The position numbers were made by a program, and so were the translations under genes. The notes beneath the pieces were generated by a model, which worked only from the letters and a program-made list of their open reading frames with translations, ran no database searches and was not told the origin of the DNA. Below, piece by piece: positions 30,463 through 39,460 of a DNA stretch of 64,000 nucleotides (within the stretch, counting starts at the first letter, position 1; each line of letters begins with the position of its first letter). The stretch is taken from assembly GCA_963716855.1 (NCBI GenBank), contig CAVQUV010000029.1:162097-226096 (forward strand), read 5' to 3'. This stretch comes from JAGVSZ01 sp963716855. GTDB taxonomy: Bacteria; Pseudomonadota; Gammaproteobacteria; Burkholderiales; SG8-39.

Positions 30463-31047
30463 ATGGATCTGCAATCGCTGATCGGCACCTACGGCTATCC
30501 CGTCGTCTTCGCGGGCACGCTCCTCGAGGGCGAGACGGTGCTCGTGCTGGCCGGGCTCGCGGCCCATCTCGGCTATCTCTCGCTCATGAAGGTGGTCGCG
30601 GCCGCCGCGCTCGGGGGCTTCCTCGGCGACCAGGTCTACTTCTTCCTCGGCCGGCGCTACGGCCTCGCGATTCTCGATCGGTTCCCGGCCGCGAAAGCGG
30701 TGGCGCCGCGCGTGGACGCACTCGTCGTGCGCTACCGCACGCTCGTGGTCCCGCTGCTCCGGTTCGCCTATGGGGTGCGCACCGTCGGGCCGATCGTGAT
30801 CGGCGCGGGCCGGATGCCCGCGCTCGAGTTCGCGGCGCTGAACGCGCTCGGCGCGGTCGCGTGGGCGCTCCTGGTCGGCGGCGCCGGGTATCTCTTCGGG
30901 CAGGTCGTGATCGCGATTCTCGGCAAGGCGAAGATCGCTGAGGAGGTGCTGTTCGTCGCCGCGGCCGTCGTCACCGTGGTCGCCGTGGTGGTCTATCGGC
31001 GGCGGCGGCGCCGGGCCGCGCAGCGGGCCGGTGAGGTGCAGGCGTGA
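30463..31047 (+). CDS. DedA family membrane protein
   Basis: Inner-membrane protein of 194 residues with VTT/SNARE-associated-type features: LEGETVLVLAGLAAHLGYLSL, GGFLGDQVYFFLGRRYG and the FAYGVRTVGPIVIGAGRMP loop. DedA proteins help move undecaprenyl phosphate or other lipids and affect envelope charge and antimicrobial-peptide tolerance. Its stop overlaps the GTG start of the response regulator, coupling it to a PmrAB/QseBC-type system. Confidence 0.88.
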   Translation: MDLQSLIGTYGYPVVFAGTLLEGETVLVLAGLAAHLGYLSLMKVVAAAALGGFLGDQVYFFLGRRYGLAILDRFPAAKAVAPRVDALVVRYRTLVVPLLRFAYGVRTVGPIVIGAGRMPALEFAALNALGAVAWALLVGGAGYLFGQVVIAILGKAKIAEEVLFVAAAVVTVVAVVVYRRRRRRAAQRAGEVQA

Positions 31048-31703
31048 GACTGCTGCTCGTCGAGGACGACCCGATGGTCGGCGAGAGCATCCGCGACGGG
31101 CTCGGCCAGGAGGGCTACACGGTCGACTGGGTGCGCGACGGCAAGGGGGCGGAGACCGCGCTCGGCGCGGAGCCCTATGCCGCCGTGCTGCTCGATCTCG
31201 GCCTGCCGCGCATGGACGGGCTCGACGTGCTGCGCGCCGCGCGCGCGAAGCGCAACGACGTGCCGATCCTCGTCATCACCGCGCGCGACGCGGTGGCCGA
31301 CCGCATCAAGGGCCTCGACGCGGGCGCGGACGACTACCTGGTGAAGCCCTTCGATCTCGACGAGCTCGCGGCGCGGGTGCGGGCGCTCGTGCGCCGCGCG
31401 GAAGGGCGCGCCGAGCCGGTCGTGCGCCACGGGCCGATCGCGCTCGACCCGGCGACGCGCGCGGTGACGCTGCGCGGCCGGCCGGTCGAGCTGTCGGGTC
31501 GCGAGTTCGCGCTGCTGCAGGCGCTGCTGCAGCGGCCGGGCGCGGTCCTGTCGCGCGCGCAGCTCGAGGAGCGCCTCTACGGCTGGGACGAGGAGGTCGG
31601 CTCGAACGCGGTCGAGGTGCACATCCACAACCTGCGGCGCAAGCTCGGCGCCGACACGATCCGCAACGTGCGCGGCGTCGGCTACACGATCCCCGCCGAA
31701 TGA
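31044..31703 (+). CDS. OmpR/PhoB-family response regulator (QseB/PmrA-like)
   Basis: Two-domain regulator of 219 residues: receiver with acidic pocket EDD (residues 7-9), phospho-Asp51 (LLDLGLPRMDG) and conserved Lys in VKPFDLDE, then an OmpR winged helix with EVHIHNLRRKLG and IRNVRGVGYTI. These are typical of the QseB/PmrA/TctD branch. GTG start 31044 overlaps the DedA stop. A direct-repeat box of the type bound by this branch lies ahead of degP at 33114. Confidence 0.9.
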   Translation: MRLLLVEDDPMVGESIRDGLGQEGYTVDWVRDGKGAETALGAEPYAAVLLDLGLPRMDGLDVLRAARAKRNDVPILVITARDAVADRIKGLDAGADDYLVKPFDLDELAARVRALVRRAEGRAEPVVRHGPIALDPATRAVTLRGRPVELSGREFALLQALLQRPGAVLSRAQLEERLYGWDEEVGSNAVEVHIHNLRRKLGADTIRNVRGVGYTIPAE

Positions 31704-33007
31704 CCTCGCTCCGGACCCGCCTGCTGGTCGCGCTGCTCGGCGCGGTGCTCCTTGCCGGGGTGATCGCAAGCGCGGCGACCTACTACAACGCGCGCGCCGA
31801 GATCGGCGCCCTCCTCGACGAGGAGATGCGGCAGGTCGCGCTCTCGCTGCGCGACCACGCGGTCCTCGACGTCAGCCGGCTCGCGCCCGGCAACAGCGAT
31901 CCGAACCAGCGCGTCGTCGTGCAGATCTGGGACCCGCGCGGCGTCGCGGTGTATCTCTCGAGCGCCGCCACGCCGCTGCCGCTTTCGCGCACGCCCGGAT
32001 TCGCGACGATCACGCACGAGGGCCGCCAGTGGCGCATGTTCACCGCGCGCTCGGGTCCGCAGACGATCCAGGTGGCGCAGTCGACCGCGGTGCGCACCGA
32101 GCTCGCGGCGGCCGCGGCGCTGCGGCTGCTGGTCCCGATCCTCGCCGTCCTGCCGCTGCTCGCGTTTCTCGTGTGGCTGATCCTCGACCGCGGCCTGGCG
32201 CCGCTCGCGCGCGTCGCGCGCGCGGTGAGCGCGCGCAGCCCCACCTCGCTCGACCCGCTGCCCGCCGAGCGCCTGCCCGGCGAGGTGCGGCCGCTCGTCG
32301 ATGCGCTGAACGGGTTGCTCGGCCGCCTCGGCGATGCTTTCGCGCTGCAGCGGCGCTTCGCCGCCGACGCCGCGCACGAGCTGCGCACGCCGCTCACCGC
32401 CCTCGCCCTCCAGATCCAGCTCGCGGAGCGCGCGCAGACGGAGGCGGACCGCGCCGCGACGCTCGCGAAGCTGAAGGAAGGCGTCAAGCGCGCGACGCGC
32501 CTCGTGCAGCAGCTCCTCGCGACGGCGCGGCTCGAGCCGGAGGCCGCGGAGACGCCGTTCGCACCGGTGGCGCTGGATGCGCTCGCGCGGTCGGTCGCCG
32601 CCGAGCTCGCACCGGTGGCGGAGGCGAAGCCGGTCACGCTGGCGGTGGGCCGCGCCGAGCCGCTCGTCGTCGTGGGCAACGAAGAGGCCCTCCGGCTGCT
32701 CCTGACCAACCTCGTCGACAACGCCCTCCGCTACACGCCCGCCGGCGGCCGGGTCGAGGTGCGCGCATTCCGCAGCGGCGCGGCCGCGGTGCTGGAGGTC
32801 GCCGACGACGGCCCGGGCGTCCCCGCGGCGGAGCGCGTGCGGGTGTTCGATCGCTTCTACCGCGTCGCGGGCACCGACGTGTCCGGGAGCGGCCTCGGTC
32901 TCGCGATCGTCAAGCAGGTCGCCGACCTGCACCACGCCCGCGTCGAGCTCGCCGACGGCCTCGATGGCCGCGGGGTCACCGCGCGGGTCCTGCTCGCGGC
33001 CGCCTGA
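31700..33007 (+). CDS. Sensor histidine kinase (QseC/PmrB-like)
   Basis: Membrane sensor, 435 residues: first helix 8-28, periplasmic domain to about 140 (similar to the 2CSK_N type), second helix, HAMP-like linker, H-box AADAAHELRTPLTAL, N-box NLVDNALRYT, G1 DDGPGVP and G2 GSGLGLAI. ATG 31700 overlaps the regulator stop by four bases. Should phosphorylate the upstream response regulator. Signal unknown; linkage to DedA and DegP suggests envelope stress. Confidence 0.9.
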   Translation: MTSLRTRLLVALLGAVLLAGVIASAATYYNARAEIGALLDEEMRQVALSLRDHAVLDVSRLAPGNSDPNQRVVVQIWDPRGVAVYLSSAATPLPLSRTPGFATITHEGRQWRMFTARSGPQTIQVAQSTAVRTELAAAAALRLLVPILAVLPLLAFLVWLILDRGLAPLARVARAVSARSPTSLDPLPAERLPGEVRPLVDALNGLLGRLGDAFALQRRFAADAAHELRTPLTALALQIQLAERAQTEADRAATLAKLKEGVKRATRLVQQLLATARLEPEAAETPFAPVALDALARSVAAELAPVAEAKPVTLAVGRAEPLVVVGNEEALRLLLTNLVDNALRYTPAGGRVEVRAFRSGAAAVLEVADDGPGVPAAERVRVFDRFYRVAGTDVSGSGLGLAIVKQVADLHHARVELADGLDGRGVTARVLLAAA

Positions 33008-33008
33008 T

Positions 33009-33110
33009 CCACCACCCCGGCCGCTCTGCGGCCACCCCTCCTGTCCAGGAAGGCAAAGCATTCTTCCCCTCCTCCCCGAGGAGGGGTGGCCGCGCAGCGG
33101 CCGGGGTGGT
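33009..33110. repeat. Palindromic REP-like repeat, composite copy A
   Basis: Two inverted modules: ACCACCCCGGCCGC...GCGGCCACCCCTCCT at 33009-33050 and its mirror CCCCTCCTCCCCGAGGAGGGG...GCCGGGGTGGT at 33065-33110. The same CACCCCG/CGGGGTG and CCCCTCC/GGAGGGG units recur at 35321, 57591 and 61866. It lies between the kinase gene and degP, where it could act as a terminator or transcript stabiliser. Confidence 0.75.
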
Positions 33111-33113
33111 CGC

Positions 33114-33130
33114 CTTAAGTCCCGCTTAAG
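33114..33130 (+). promoter_or_regulatory. PmrA/QseB-type direct-repeat box ahead of degP
   Basis: CTTAAG at 33114-33119 and again at 33125-33130, exactly 5 nt apart. This matches the CTTAAN-N5-CTTAAN architecture of PmrA/QseB regulator binding sites. It lies 73 nt upstream of the degP start and 106 nt downstream of the sensor kinase gene, linking the two-component system to the protease. Confidence 0.65.
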
Positions 33131-33203
33131 TTTCCCCAGCGAGCATGCGCGTCGTGGCGGGGCGTCTCGCCCTGCCGAGTCCAGCGACCAAGGAGAAACG
33201 TCC

Positions 33204-34652
33204 ATGCCAGCGACTCGCTTCAAGCCTTCGATCATCGCGCTCGCGATCGCCGCCGCCCTCGCGGCCGGCTGCAGCGACGTCAAGATGCCCGGCGTCAAGG
33301 ATGCCGGCGCAGCCCCTGCCCCGACGGCCCCGACCGCCGCGGCGGCGCCCCTGCGGCAGCTGCCCGACTTCAGCACGCTCGTCGAGCAGCAGGGCCCGAC
33401 CGTCGTGAACATCGCGGTCAAGAAGGACGAGGCCGCCGTCGCGATGCGCGGTAATCGCGGTCCCGCCGACGAGGAGATGAAGGAGTTCCTGCGCCGCTTC
33501 GGCATGCCGATGCCCGAGCGCGGCACGCCGTCGCAAGGCGTCGGCTCCGGCTTCATCGTGACGCCCGACGGCATGATCCTCACCAACGCACACGTCGTCG
33601 ACGGCGCGACCGAAGTGGTGGTGAAGCTCGCCGACAAGCGCGAGTTCAAGGCGAAAGTGCTCGGCGCGGACGCGAAGACCGACGTCGCGGTGATCAAGAT
33701 CGATGCCACCGGCCTGCCGGCCGTGAAGTTCGGCGACACGTCGAAGCTGCGCGTGGGCGAGTGGGTGGCCGCGATCGGCTCGCCGTTCGGCCTCGAGCAC
33801 ACCGTGACCGCCGGCATCGTGTCGGCCAAGAGCCGCAACCTGCCCGACGAGCGCCTGGTGCCGTTCATCCAGACGGACGTGGCGGTGAATCCGGGCAACT
33901 CCGGCGGGCCGCTGTTCAACATGAACGGCGAGGTCGTCGGGATCAACTCGCAGATCTTCTCCACGAGCGGCGGCTACATGGGCCTCTCGTTCGCGATCCC
34001 GATCGACCTCGCGATGAAGGTCCGGGACCAGCTCGTCGCGCACGGCAAGGTGACGCGCGGCCGGATCGGCGTGGTCGTCCAGCAGGTCACGGCCCCCCTC
34101 GCCGAGTCGTTCGGCCTCGGAAGCACGCGCGGCGCGCTCGTCTCGAACGTCGAGCCCAACGCGCCCGCCGCCAAGGCCGGGCTGCAGACCGGCGATGTGA
34201 TCGTCGCCTTCAACGGCAAGCCGATCACCGAGTCGGGCGAGCTGCCGGCGATCGTCGCCGAGACCAAGCCCGGCGAGACGGCGACGGCGCGCGTGTGGCG
34301 CAACGGCGCCGAGCGCGACGTGAAGATCACCATTGCCGAGATGTCGAGCGAGCCGGCGAAACTCGCCGGTGCGCCGGCCGCGCCGCAGGGCAAGCTCGGC
34401 GTCGCGGTGCGTCCGCTCTCGGCCGACGAGGCGAAGCGCATCCAGAGCGAAGGCGGCCTGCTCGTCGAGCGCGCCGACGGCCCCGCGGCGAAAGCCGGCG
34501 TGCGCGCCGGCGACGTGATCCTCGGCGTGAACGGCAAGCCGGTGAAGTCGGTCGACGAGCTGAAGAGCGCGATCGACGCGGCCGGCAAGAACGCGGCGGT
34601 GCTGGTCCAGCGCGGCGAGAACCGCCTCTTCGTGCCGGTGCAGATCGGCTGA
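33204..34652 (+). CDS. degP: DegP/DegQ (HtrA)-family periplasmic serine protease
   Basis: Do-type protease of 482 residues. Signal peptide ends in a possible lipobox (ALAAGCS, Cys about 22). Catalytic triad: His in LTNAHVVDG, Asp in KTDVAVIKI, Ser in NPGNSGGPL. Two PDZ domains follow (GLQTGDVIVAFNGKPI and GVRAGDVILGVNGKPV). Degrades or refolds damaged envelope proteins. ATG 33204 with AAGGAGAA; probably induced by the upstream two-component system via the CTTAAG box. Confidence 0.93.
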   Translation: MPATRFKPSIIALAIAAALAAGCSDVKMPGVKDAGAAPAPTAPTAAAAPLRQLPDFSTLVEQQGPTVVNIAVKKDEAAVAMRGNRGPADEEMKEFLRRFGMPMPERGTPSQGVGSGFIVTPDGMILTNAHVVDGATEVVVKLADKREFKAKVLGADAKTDVAVIKIDATGLPAVKFGDTSKLRVGEWVAAIGSPFGLEHTVTAGIVSAKSRNLPDERLVPFIQTDVAVNPGNSGGPLFNMNGEVVGINSQIFSTSGGYMGLSFAIPIDLAMKVRDQLVAHGKVTRGRIGVVVQQVTAPLAESFGLGSTRGALVSNVEPNAPAAKAGLQTGDVIVAFNGKPITESGELPAIVAETKPGETATARVWRNGAERDVKITIAEMSSEPAKLAGAPAAPQGKLGVAVRPLSADEAKRIQSEGGLLVERADGPAAKAGVRAGDVILGVNGKPVKSVDELKSAIDAAGKNAAVLVQRGENRLFVPVQIG

Positions 34653-34751
34653 TCCCCCGCCCCTTTCCTCCCCGAGGCATCTGCATCCGAACGCCATCTT
34701 AGGTTCCTCGGGCTTTTTCTCCCCTCGAGGCCCGCAAGGGGTCTCGTTCAC

Positions 34752-34781
34752 CGGCCCGCGCATCGCGCGGGCCGCTTTTTT
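34752..34781 (+). terminator. Intrinsic terminator after degP
   Basis: CGGCCCGCG (34752-34760) pairs with CGCGGGCCG (34766-34774) over a short loop and is followed by C and six T residues (34776-34781). About 100 nt downstream of the degP stop, ahead of the next gene. Confidence 0.8.
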
Positions 34782-34874
34782 CCGGCCGGCCCGCGTGAAC
34801 TTTGCAACGCTTTGGTGCGTCCGGTGTAGCCTCCGCGCCGTATCGTGACCTCGTCCAACAAGGAGGAGATCGAC

Positions 34875-35312
34875 ATGAAACCGGCTCTCGCAATTGCGGC
34901 CGCGGCGGCGTTGACCGTATCCACCGCCCTGTTCGCCCAGACCACGATCGGCGGCTGCGCGATCGCGCCCAAAGCGAGCTGCGCGAAGGCGCAGATGAAG
35001 CGCGCGTCCCTCGCGAACATGGATCTCTCCGGGGCGGATCTTTCCGGAGCAAACCTGCAGGAAGCGAAGGCCTCCGGCGTCAAGTTCGTCGGTGCCAATC
35101 TGCAGAACACCGATTTCGACACCGCGGACCTGCGCAAGGTCGACTTTTCGAACGCGAATCTGCGCGGGGCCAACCTCGCCGGCGCCGAGATCACCGGCGT
35201 CAACTGGTCCGGTGCGGACCTATCCGGCGCGCAGTTTCCGGCCGGCAAGGACACCTACGGCATGCCGCTGGCGCGGCGCTGCGCGGAGGGGTCGGTCGGC
35301 GCGTGCAAGTAG
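34875..35312 (+). CDS. Secreted pentapeptide-repeat protein
   Basis: Exported protein of 145 residues: Sec signal MKPALAIAAAAALTVSTALFAQ, a Cys-containing start of the mature chain (GGCAIAPKASC), then about sixteen A(D/N)LXX-type pentapeptides (ADLSGANLQEAK, ANLQNTDFDTADLRKVDFSN and so on) that would form a right-handed beta-helix, and a Cys-bearing tail. Strong AGGAGGAG before ATG 34875. Pentapeptide proteins often act as structural mimics or scaffolds; the role here is unknown. Confidence 0.82.
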   Translation: MKPALAIAAAAALTVSTALFAQTTIGGCAIAPKASCAKAQMKRASLANMDLSGADLSGANLQEAKASGVKFVGANLQNTDFDTADLRKVDFSNANLRGANLAGAEITGVNWSGADLSGAQFPAGKDTYGMPLARRCAEGSVGACK

Positions 35313-35320
35313 CGCTAGGA

Positions 35321-35369
35321 CCACCCCGCCCGCGCTGACGCTCGGGCACCCCTCCTCGGGGAGGAGGGG
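35321..35369. repeat. REP-like repeat, copy B (single unit)
   Basis: One unit of the repeat family: CCACCCCGCCCG...CGGGCACCCCTCC ending in a CCTCCTCGGGGAGGAGG palindrome. Located directly after the pentapeptide-repeat gene and 27 nt before the next start codon. Confidence 0.7.
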
Positions 35370-35395
35370 AGGCGCGGTGGTATTCTCCGCGCCCC

Positions 35396-36202
35396 ATGCC
35401 GGCCCGCTACCCCGAGCGCATCGTCTGCCTCACCGAGGAGTCCACCGAGACGCTGTATCTCCTCGGCGAGGAGCGGCGCATCGTCGGCATCTCCGGTTAC
35501 ACGGTGCGTCCCCCGCGCGCACGGCGCGAGAAGCCGCGCGTATCCGCGTTCCTCTCGGCGAAGAACGACAAGATCGTCGCGCTGAAGCCCGATCTCGTCA
35601 TCGGGTTCTCCGACCTCCAGGCCGACATCGCGCGCGATCTCGTCAAGGCGGGGCTGAACGTCCTCATCTTCAACCAGCGCTCGGTCGACGAGATCCTCTC
35701 GATGATCCTGGCGCTCGCGTCGCTCGTCGGGGCATCCGCGAAAGGCGAGCGCCTGGTCGCCCAGCTCGAGGCGGGCCTCGACGGGATCCGCACAGCAGCT
35801 GCGCGCTTCGAGCGCCGGCCGCGCGTCTACTTCGAGGAGTGGGACGAGCCGATGATCAGCGGCATCGGCTGGGTGAGCGAGCTGGTCGGCATCGCCGGCG
35901 GCGCGGACATCTTCCCGGAGCGTGCGCGCAGCCACGCCGCCGCCGGACGCACGGTCGCCGATCCGCAGGAGGTAGTGCGCGCGCGGCCCGACGTGATCCT
36001 CGGTTCGTGGTGCGGCAAGAAGTTCCGTCCGGAGCACGTCGCCGCCCGGCCCGGTTGGGCGGACGTGCCGGCGGTGCGCGACGGCGAGCTGCACGAGATC
36101 AAGTCCGCCGACATCCTGCAGCCCGGCCCGGCGGCGCTCACGGACGGCGTGCGCCGCATGCACGCGATCTTCGGCGACTGGGCGGCGCGCCAGGCGAATT
36201 GA
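35396..36202 (+). CDS. BtuF-like (cobalamin/iron-siderophore) binding-fold protein
   Basis: A 268-residue member of the class III periplasmic-binding-protein fold (ERIVCLTEESTETLYLLGEERRIVGIS, KIVALKPDLVIGFSDLQ, RPRVYFEEWDEPMISGIGWVSELVGIAGGADIF). No signal peptide is visible, which is unusual for BtuF; cytoplasmic or separately exported homologues annotated as cobalamin-binding proteins exist. No transporter genes adjoin. The B12-dependent IcmF elsewhere in the window gives a possible but unproven link. Confidence 0.75.
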   Translation: MPARYPERIVCLTEESTETLYLLGEERRIVGISGYTVRPPRARREKPRVSAFLSAKNDKIVALKPDLVIGFSDLQADIARDLVKAGLNVLIFNQRSVDEILSMILALASLVGASAKGERLVAQLEAGLDGIRTAAARFERRPRVYFEEWDEPMISGIGWVSELVGIAGGADIFPERARSHAAAGRTVADPQEVVRARPDVILGSWCGKKFRPEHVAARPGWADVPAVRDGELHEIKSADILQPGPAALTDGVRRMHAIFGDWAARQAN

Positions 36203-36218
36203 CCGCGACCGCCGTCGG

Positions 36219-36650
36219 CTAGCGCCTGCGCCGGGCCAACCGACCCCGCAGCAACTGCTTCAGTCGCCGGGCCGTCTGCACCCGATCGAGGCGCGACCCG
36301 GCGACGTCCTGAACGAACATCTCCCACGCATCGGGGTCGCGCATCGTCACGCGCGCGCCGGGGAGCCGCCCGTTTGCCGCGAGGAACACGAGGCAGGCCG
36401 CGAGCGCGGTCCGCTTGTTGCCGTCGAGGAACGGATGGTTGCGGCAGAGATAGAAGAGATATGCGGCCGCGATCTCGATCGGGTCGGCGATCAGCGGCTC
36501 GCCCTCGAACGTGGCCTGCGGCGCGGCGACCGCGGACTCGAGCAGGGTCGCGTCGCGTAGCCCCGGCCGGCCACCGTGCGCCCGTAAGACCTCGGCGTGG
36601 ATCTCGAGGACGGCGGCGGCGGTCAGGTGCCTGAGGCCGGGCTCAGGCAA
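36219..36650 (-). CDS. doc: Doc/Fic family toxin
   Basis: Fic-fold protein of 143 residues with the motif HPFLDGNKRTAL, which matches the Doc version of Fic (HxFx(D/N)GNKR). Doc proteins phosphorylate EF-Tu and block translation. The start overlaps the AbrB-type antitoxin by 8 nt, the usual antitoxin-first order. Convergent with the BtuF-like gene. Confidence 0.9.
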   Translation of the reverse strand: MPEPGLRHLTAAAVLEIHAEVLRAHGGRPGLRDATLLESAVAAPQATFEGEPLIADPIEIAAAYLFYLCRNHPFLDGNKRTALAACLVFLAANGRLPGARVTMRDPDAWEMFVQDVAGSRLDRVQTARRLKQLLRGRLARRRR

Positions 36651-36870
36651 GACGCTTGAACACCTCGGCGTTGTCGCGGATTAGCTTCTTCGCGACCGCA
36701 GCCGCCTCGTCTGCGGAGATCGTCGGGCGCATCGGGGTGAGCACGATCGTTCCGCCCTCGTGGACGGTGACGTTCACCTGGTCTCCGGGCCTGAGCCCGG
36801 TGAGATTGCGGAGCGCCGAGTCGAAGATCAGTCCCTGCGAGTTTCCGATCTTGGCGATGGTCTTGATCAT
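36643..36870 (-). CDS. AbrB/MazE-type antitoxin
   Basis: Seventy-five residues: swapped-hairpin AbrB domain (IAKIGNSQGLIFDSALRNLTGLRPGDQVNVTV) and a flexible C-terminus (ISADEAAAVAKKLIRDNAEVFKRLA) that should wrap the Doc toxin. ATG 36870. It likely represses its own promoter through the palindrome at 36878-36894. Confidence 0.87.
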   Translation of the reverse strand: MIKTIAKIGNSQGLIFDSALRNLTGLRPGDQVNVTVHEGGTIVLTPMRPTISADEAAAVAKKLIRDNAEVFKRLA

Positions 36871-36877
36871 GGCTTCT

Positions 36878-36894
36878 GTAAAACGATGTTTTAC
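36878..36894 (-). promoter_or_regulatory. Palindromic operator of the toxin-antitoxin operon
   Basis: GTAAAAC (36878-36884) and GTTTTAC (36888-36894) form a perfect inverted repeat with a 3-nt centre, 8 nt upstream of the antitoxin ATG. AbrB-type antitoxins autoregulate at such A+T-rich palindromes; this one stands out in the G+C-rich surroundings. Confidence 0.65.
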
Positions 36895-36961
36895 GGCTCC
36901 AGCTTACGCCACGCGCGTGGCCCGTGCAAGCGGGCCTGACAGGGGGCGGCGGCCGTATCGC

Positions 36962-38106
<1,145 letters not shown>

Positions 38107-38148
38107 GCGCCCGGCATCATAGGCCCGTGGGGCACGAGGCACGCGTGC

Positions 38149-38499
38149 TCAGAACACGAGGACCTTGTCCGCCCCGGTGGTCCACTCGGTGAGCTGGTCC
38201 ATCGAGCCGCGCTTCGCGCCTTCGACCAGCTCGTCGGCGGTGATGCCCCGGGCGTCCATGCAGGTGCCGCACACGCCGACCTCGCCGCCGCGGCGGAGCA
38301 CCGCGCCGAGCATGTCGGCGATGTTGTAGTAGCCCTGCGCGACCTTCTGCCCCGCGTGCGCGCAGGTGGCCGCGTCCCCGAGCAGGAACACGCGCACGCC
38401 GCTCGCGCCCTTGTCGAGCAGCGAGCGCGCGAGGCGCAGCGCGTTGTAGGACTTCTCCGTCCCGTAGGGCGGATCGTTGAGGATCAGGAGCGTGTTCAT
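38149..38499 (-). CDS. DsrE-family protein
   Basis: DsrE/DsrF-like sulfur-relay protein, 116 residues. MNTLLILNDPPYGTEKSYNALRLA, GDAATCAHAGQK and GVCGTCMDARG contain several Cys residues that could carry persulfide. ATG 38499 overlaps the stop of the upstream hydroxylase (ATGA). Located between a hydroxylase and a cysteine desulfurase, and divergent from a rhodanese-containing regulator: a coherent sulfur-transfer neighbourhood. Confidence 0.88.
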   Translation of the reverse strand: MNTLLILNDPPYGTEKSYNALRLARSLLDKGASGVRVFLLGDAATCAHAGQKVAQGYYNIADMLGAVLRRGGEVGVCGTCMDARGITADELVEGAKRGSMDQLTEWTTGADKVLVF

Positions 38500-39362
38500 G
38501 TCTGCCTCGCTTCGCCGCGGGCGGGGTCGGGCCGCCGGTTGATTGCGTACCCGCCCGGCGTGTCGCGAAACGGCTGGACCAGCAATCGGTCGAGTCGCAG
38601 GTCCTCGCGGCGCGCGGAATGCGTCGACCCCGATCGTCATCGCCTCGTGCCCGGCCGCGGGTTGCGCGCGGTAGGTGCCGAAGAGCCGGTCCCACCACGG
38701 CAGGTTGAAGCCGAAGTTGCTGTTGGTCTCGTTGTAGACGATCGAGTGGTGGACGCGATGCATGTCCGGCGTCACGACGGCGCGGCGCAGCCACCGGTCG
38801 ACGGCGACCGGCAGCCGCCCGTTCGCGTGGTTGAACATCGCGGTGGCGTTGAGCAGCACCTCGAAGAGCGAGCACTGCGACCGCCGGAGCGCCGATCGCG
38901 GCGACGGCCGCGCACTTGACGGCAGTGGAGATCAGGATCTCGATCGGATGGAAGCGCGTGCCGGTCGTCACGTCGAAGTCGAGGTCGGAGTGGTGCACGC
39001 GGTGCAGCCGCCACAGCGCCGGCACTGCGTGGAAGGTGACGTGCTGGAAGTAGACCGCGAGGTCGAGCAGCACGACCGCGAGCGGAATCGCGATCCAGTC
39101 CGGAACCCCGAACGCGTTGACGAGACCCCAGCCGTGCGTCTCGCCTGCGATGGCCACCGCGATCGCCGCGCCCGGCGCCGCCAGCCTGAGCACGCCGACG
39201 TCGAGGACGAGAAGCCCGAGGTTGTGCGGCCAGCGGTCGCGCCGCGCGAACGCCGCTCGGCGCCGCGGGCGCCAGCACCTCCCAGAGCGCGACCGCGACG
39301 AACACGCCGAAGAACACGGCCAGCCGGATCAGCGGCTCGGCGGCGATCCCTGCCTGCGACAT
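38496..39362 (-). CDS. Sterol desaturase/fatty acid hydroxylase family protein, three +1 frameshifts
   Basis: Membrane di-iron oxygenase, about 287 residues. His boxes HVTFH, HRVHHSD and HRVHHSIV are present in order, with hydrophobic N-terminal helices (LIRLAVFFGVFVAVALWEVLAP). The sequence moves through three frame changes, at about 39252, 38873 and 38620, each in the same direction (+1), and the overall length is a multiple of three, which three single-base insertions would give. End REDLRLDRLLVQPFRDTPGG precedes the TGA at 38496. Start ATG 39362, 57 nt from the shared palindrome. Confidence 0.8.
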
Positions 39363-39418
39363 CTTGGCGTCCACTCCCCGGTTGCTGCTAGACTGCGTTC
39401 AGTCGTCAAGCAATCTGA

Positions 39419-39440
39419 TATTCAATAGATCGATTGAATA
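39419..39440. promoter_or_regulatory. ArsR-type palindromic operator in divergent intergenic region
   Basis: Perfect eight-base arms TATTCAAT (39419-39426) and ATTGAATA (39433-39440) around a 6-nt centre. ATTCAA/TTGAAT palindromes are typical of ArsR/SqrR/BigR-type repressor sites. It lies between the divergent hydroxylase-DsrE-desulfurase operon and the ArsR-rhodanese gene, so it can control both. Confidence 0.7.
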
Positions 39441-39460
39441 CTATGCCTGGAGCGCCACAC

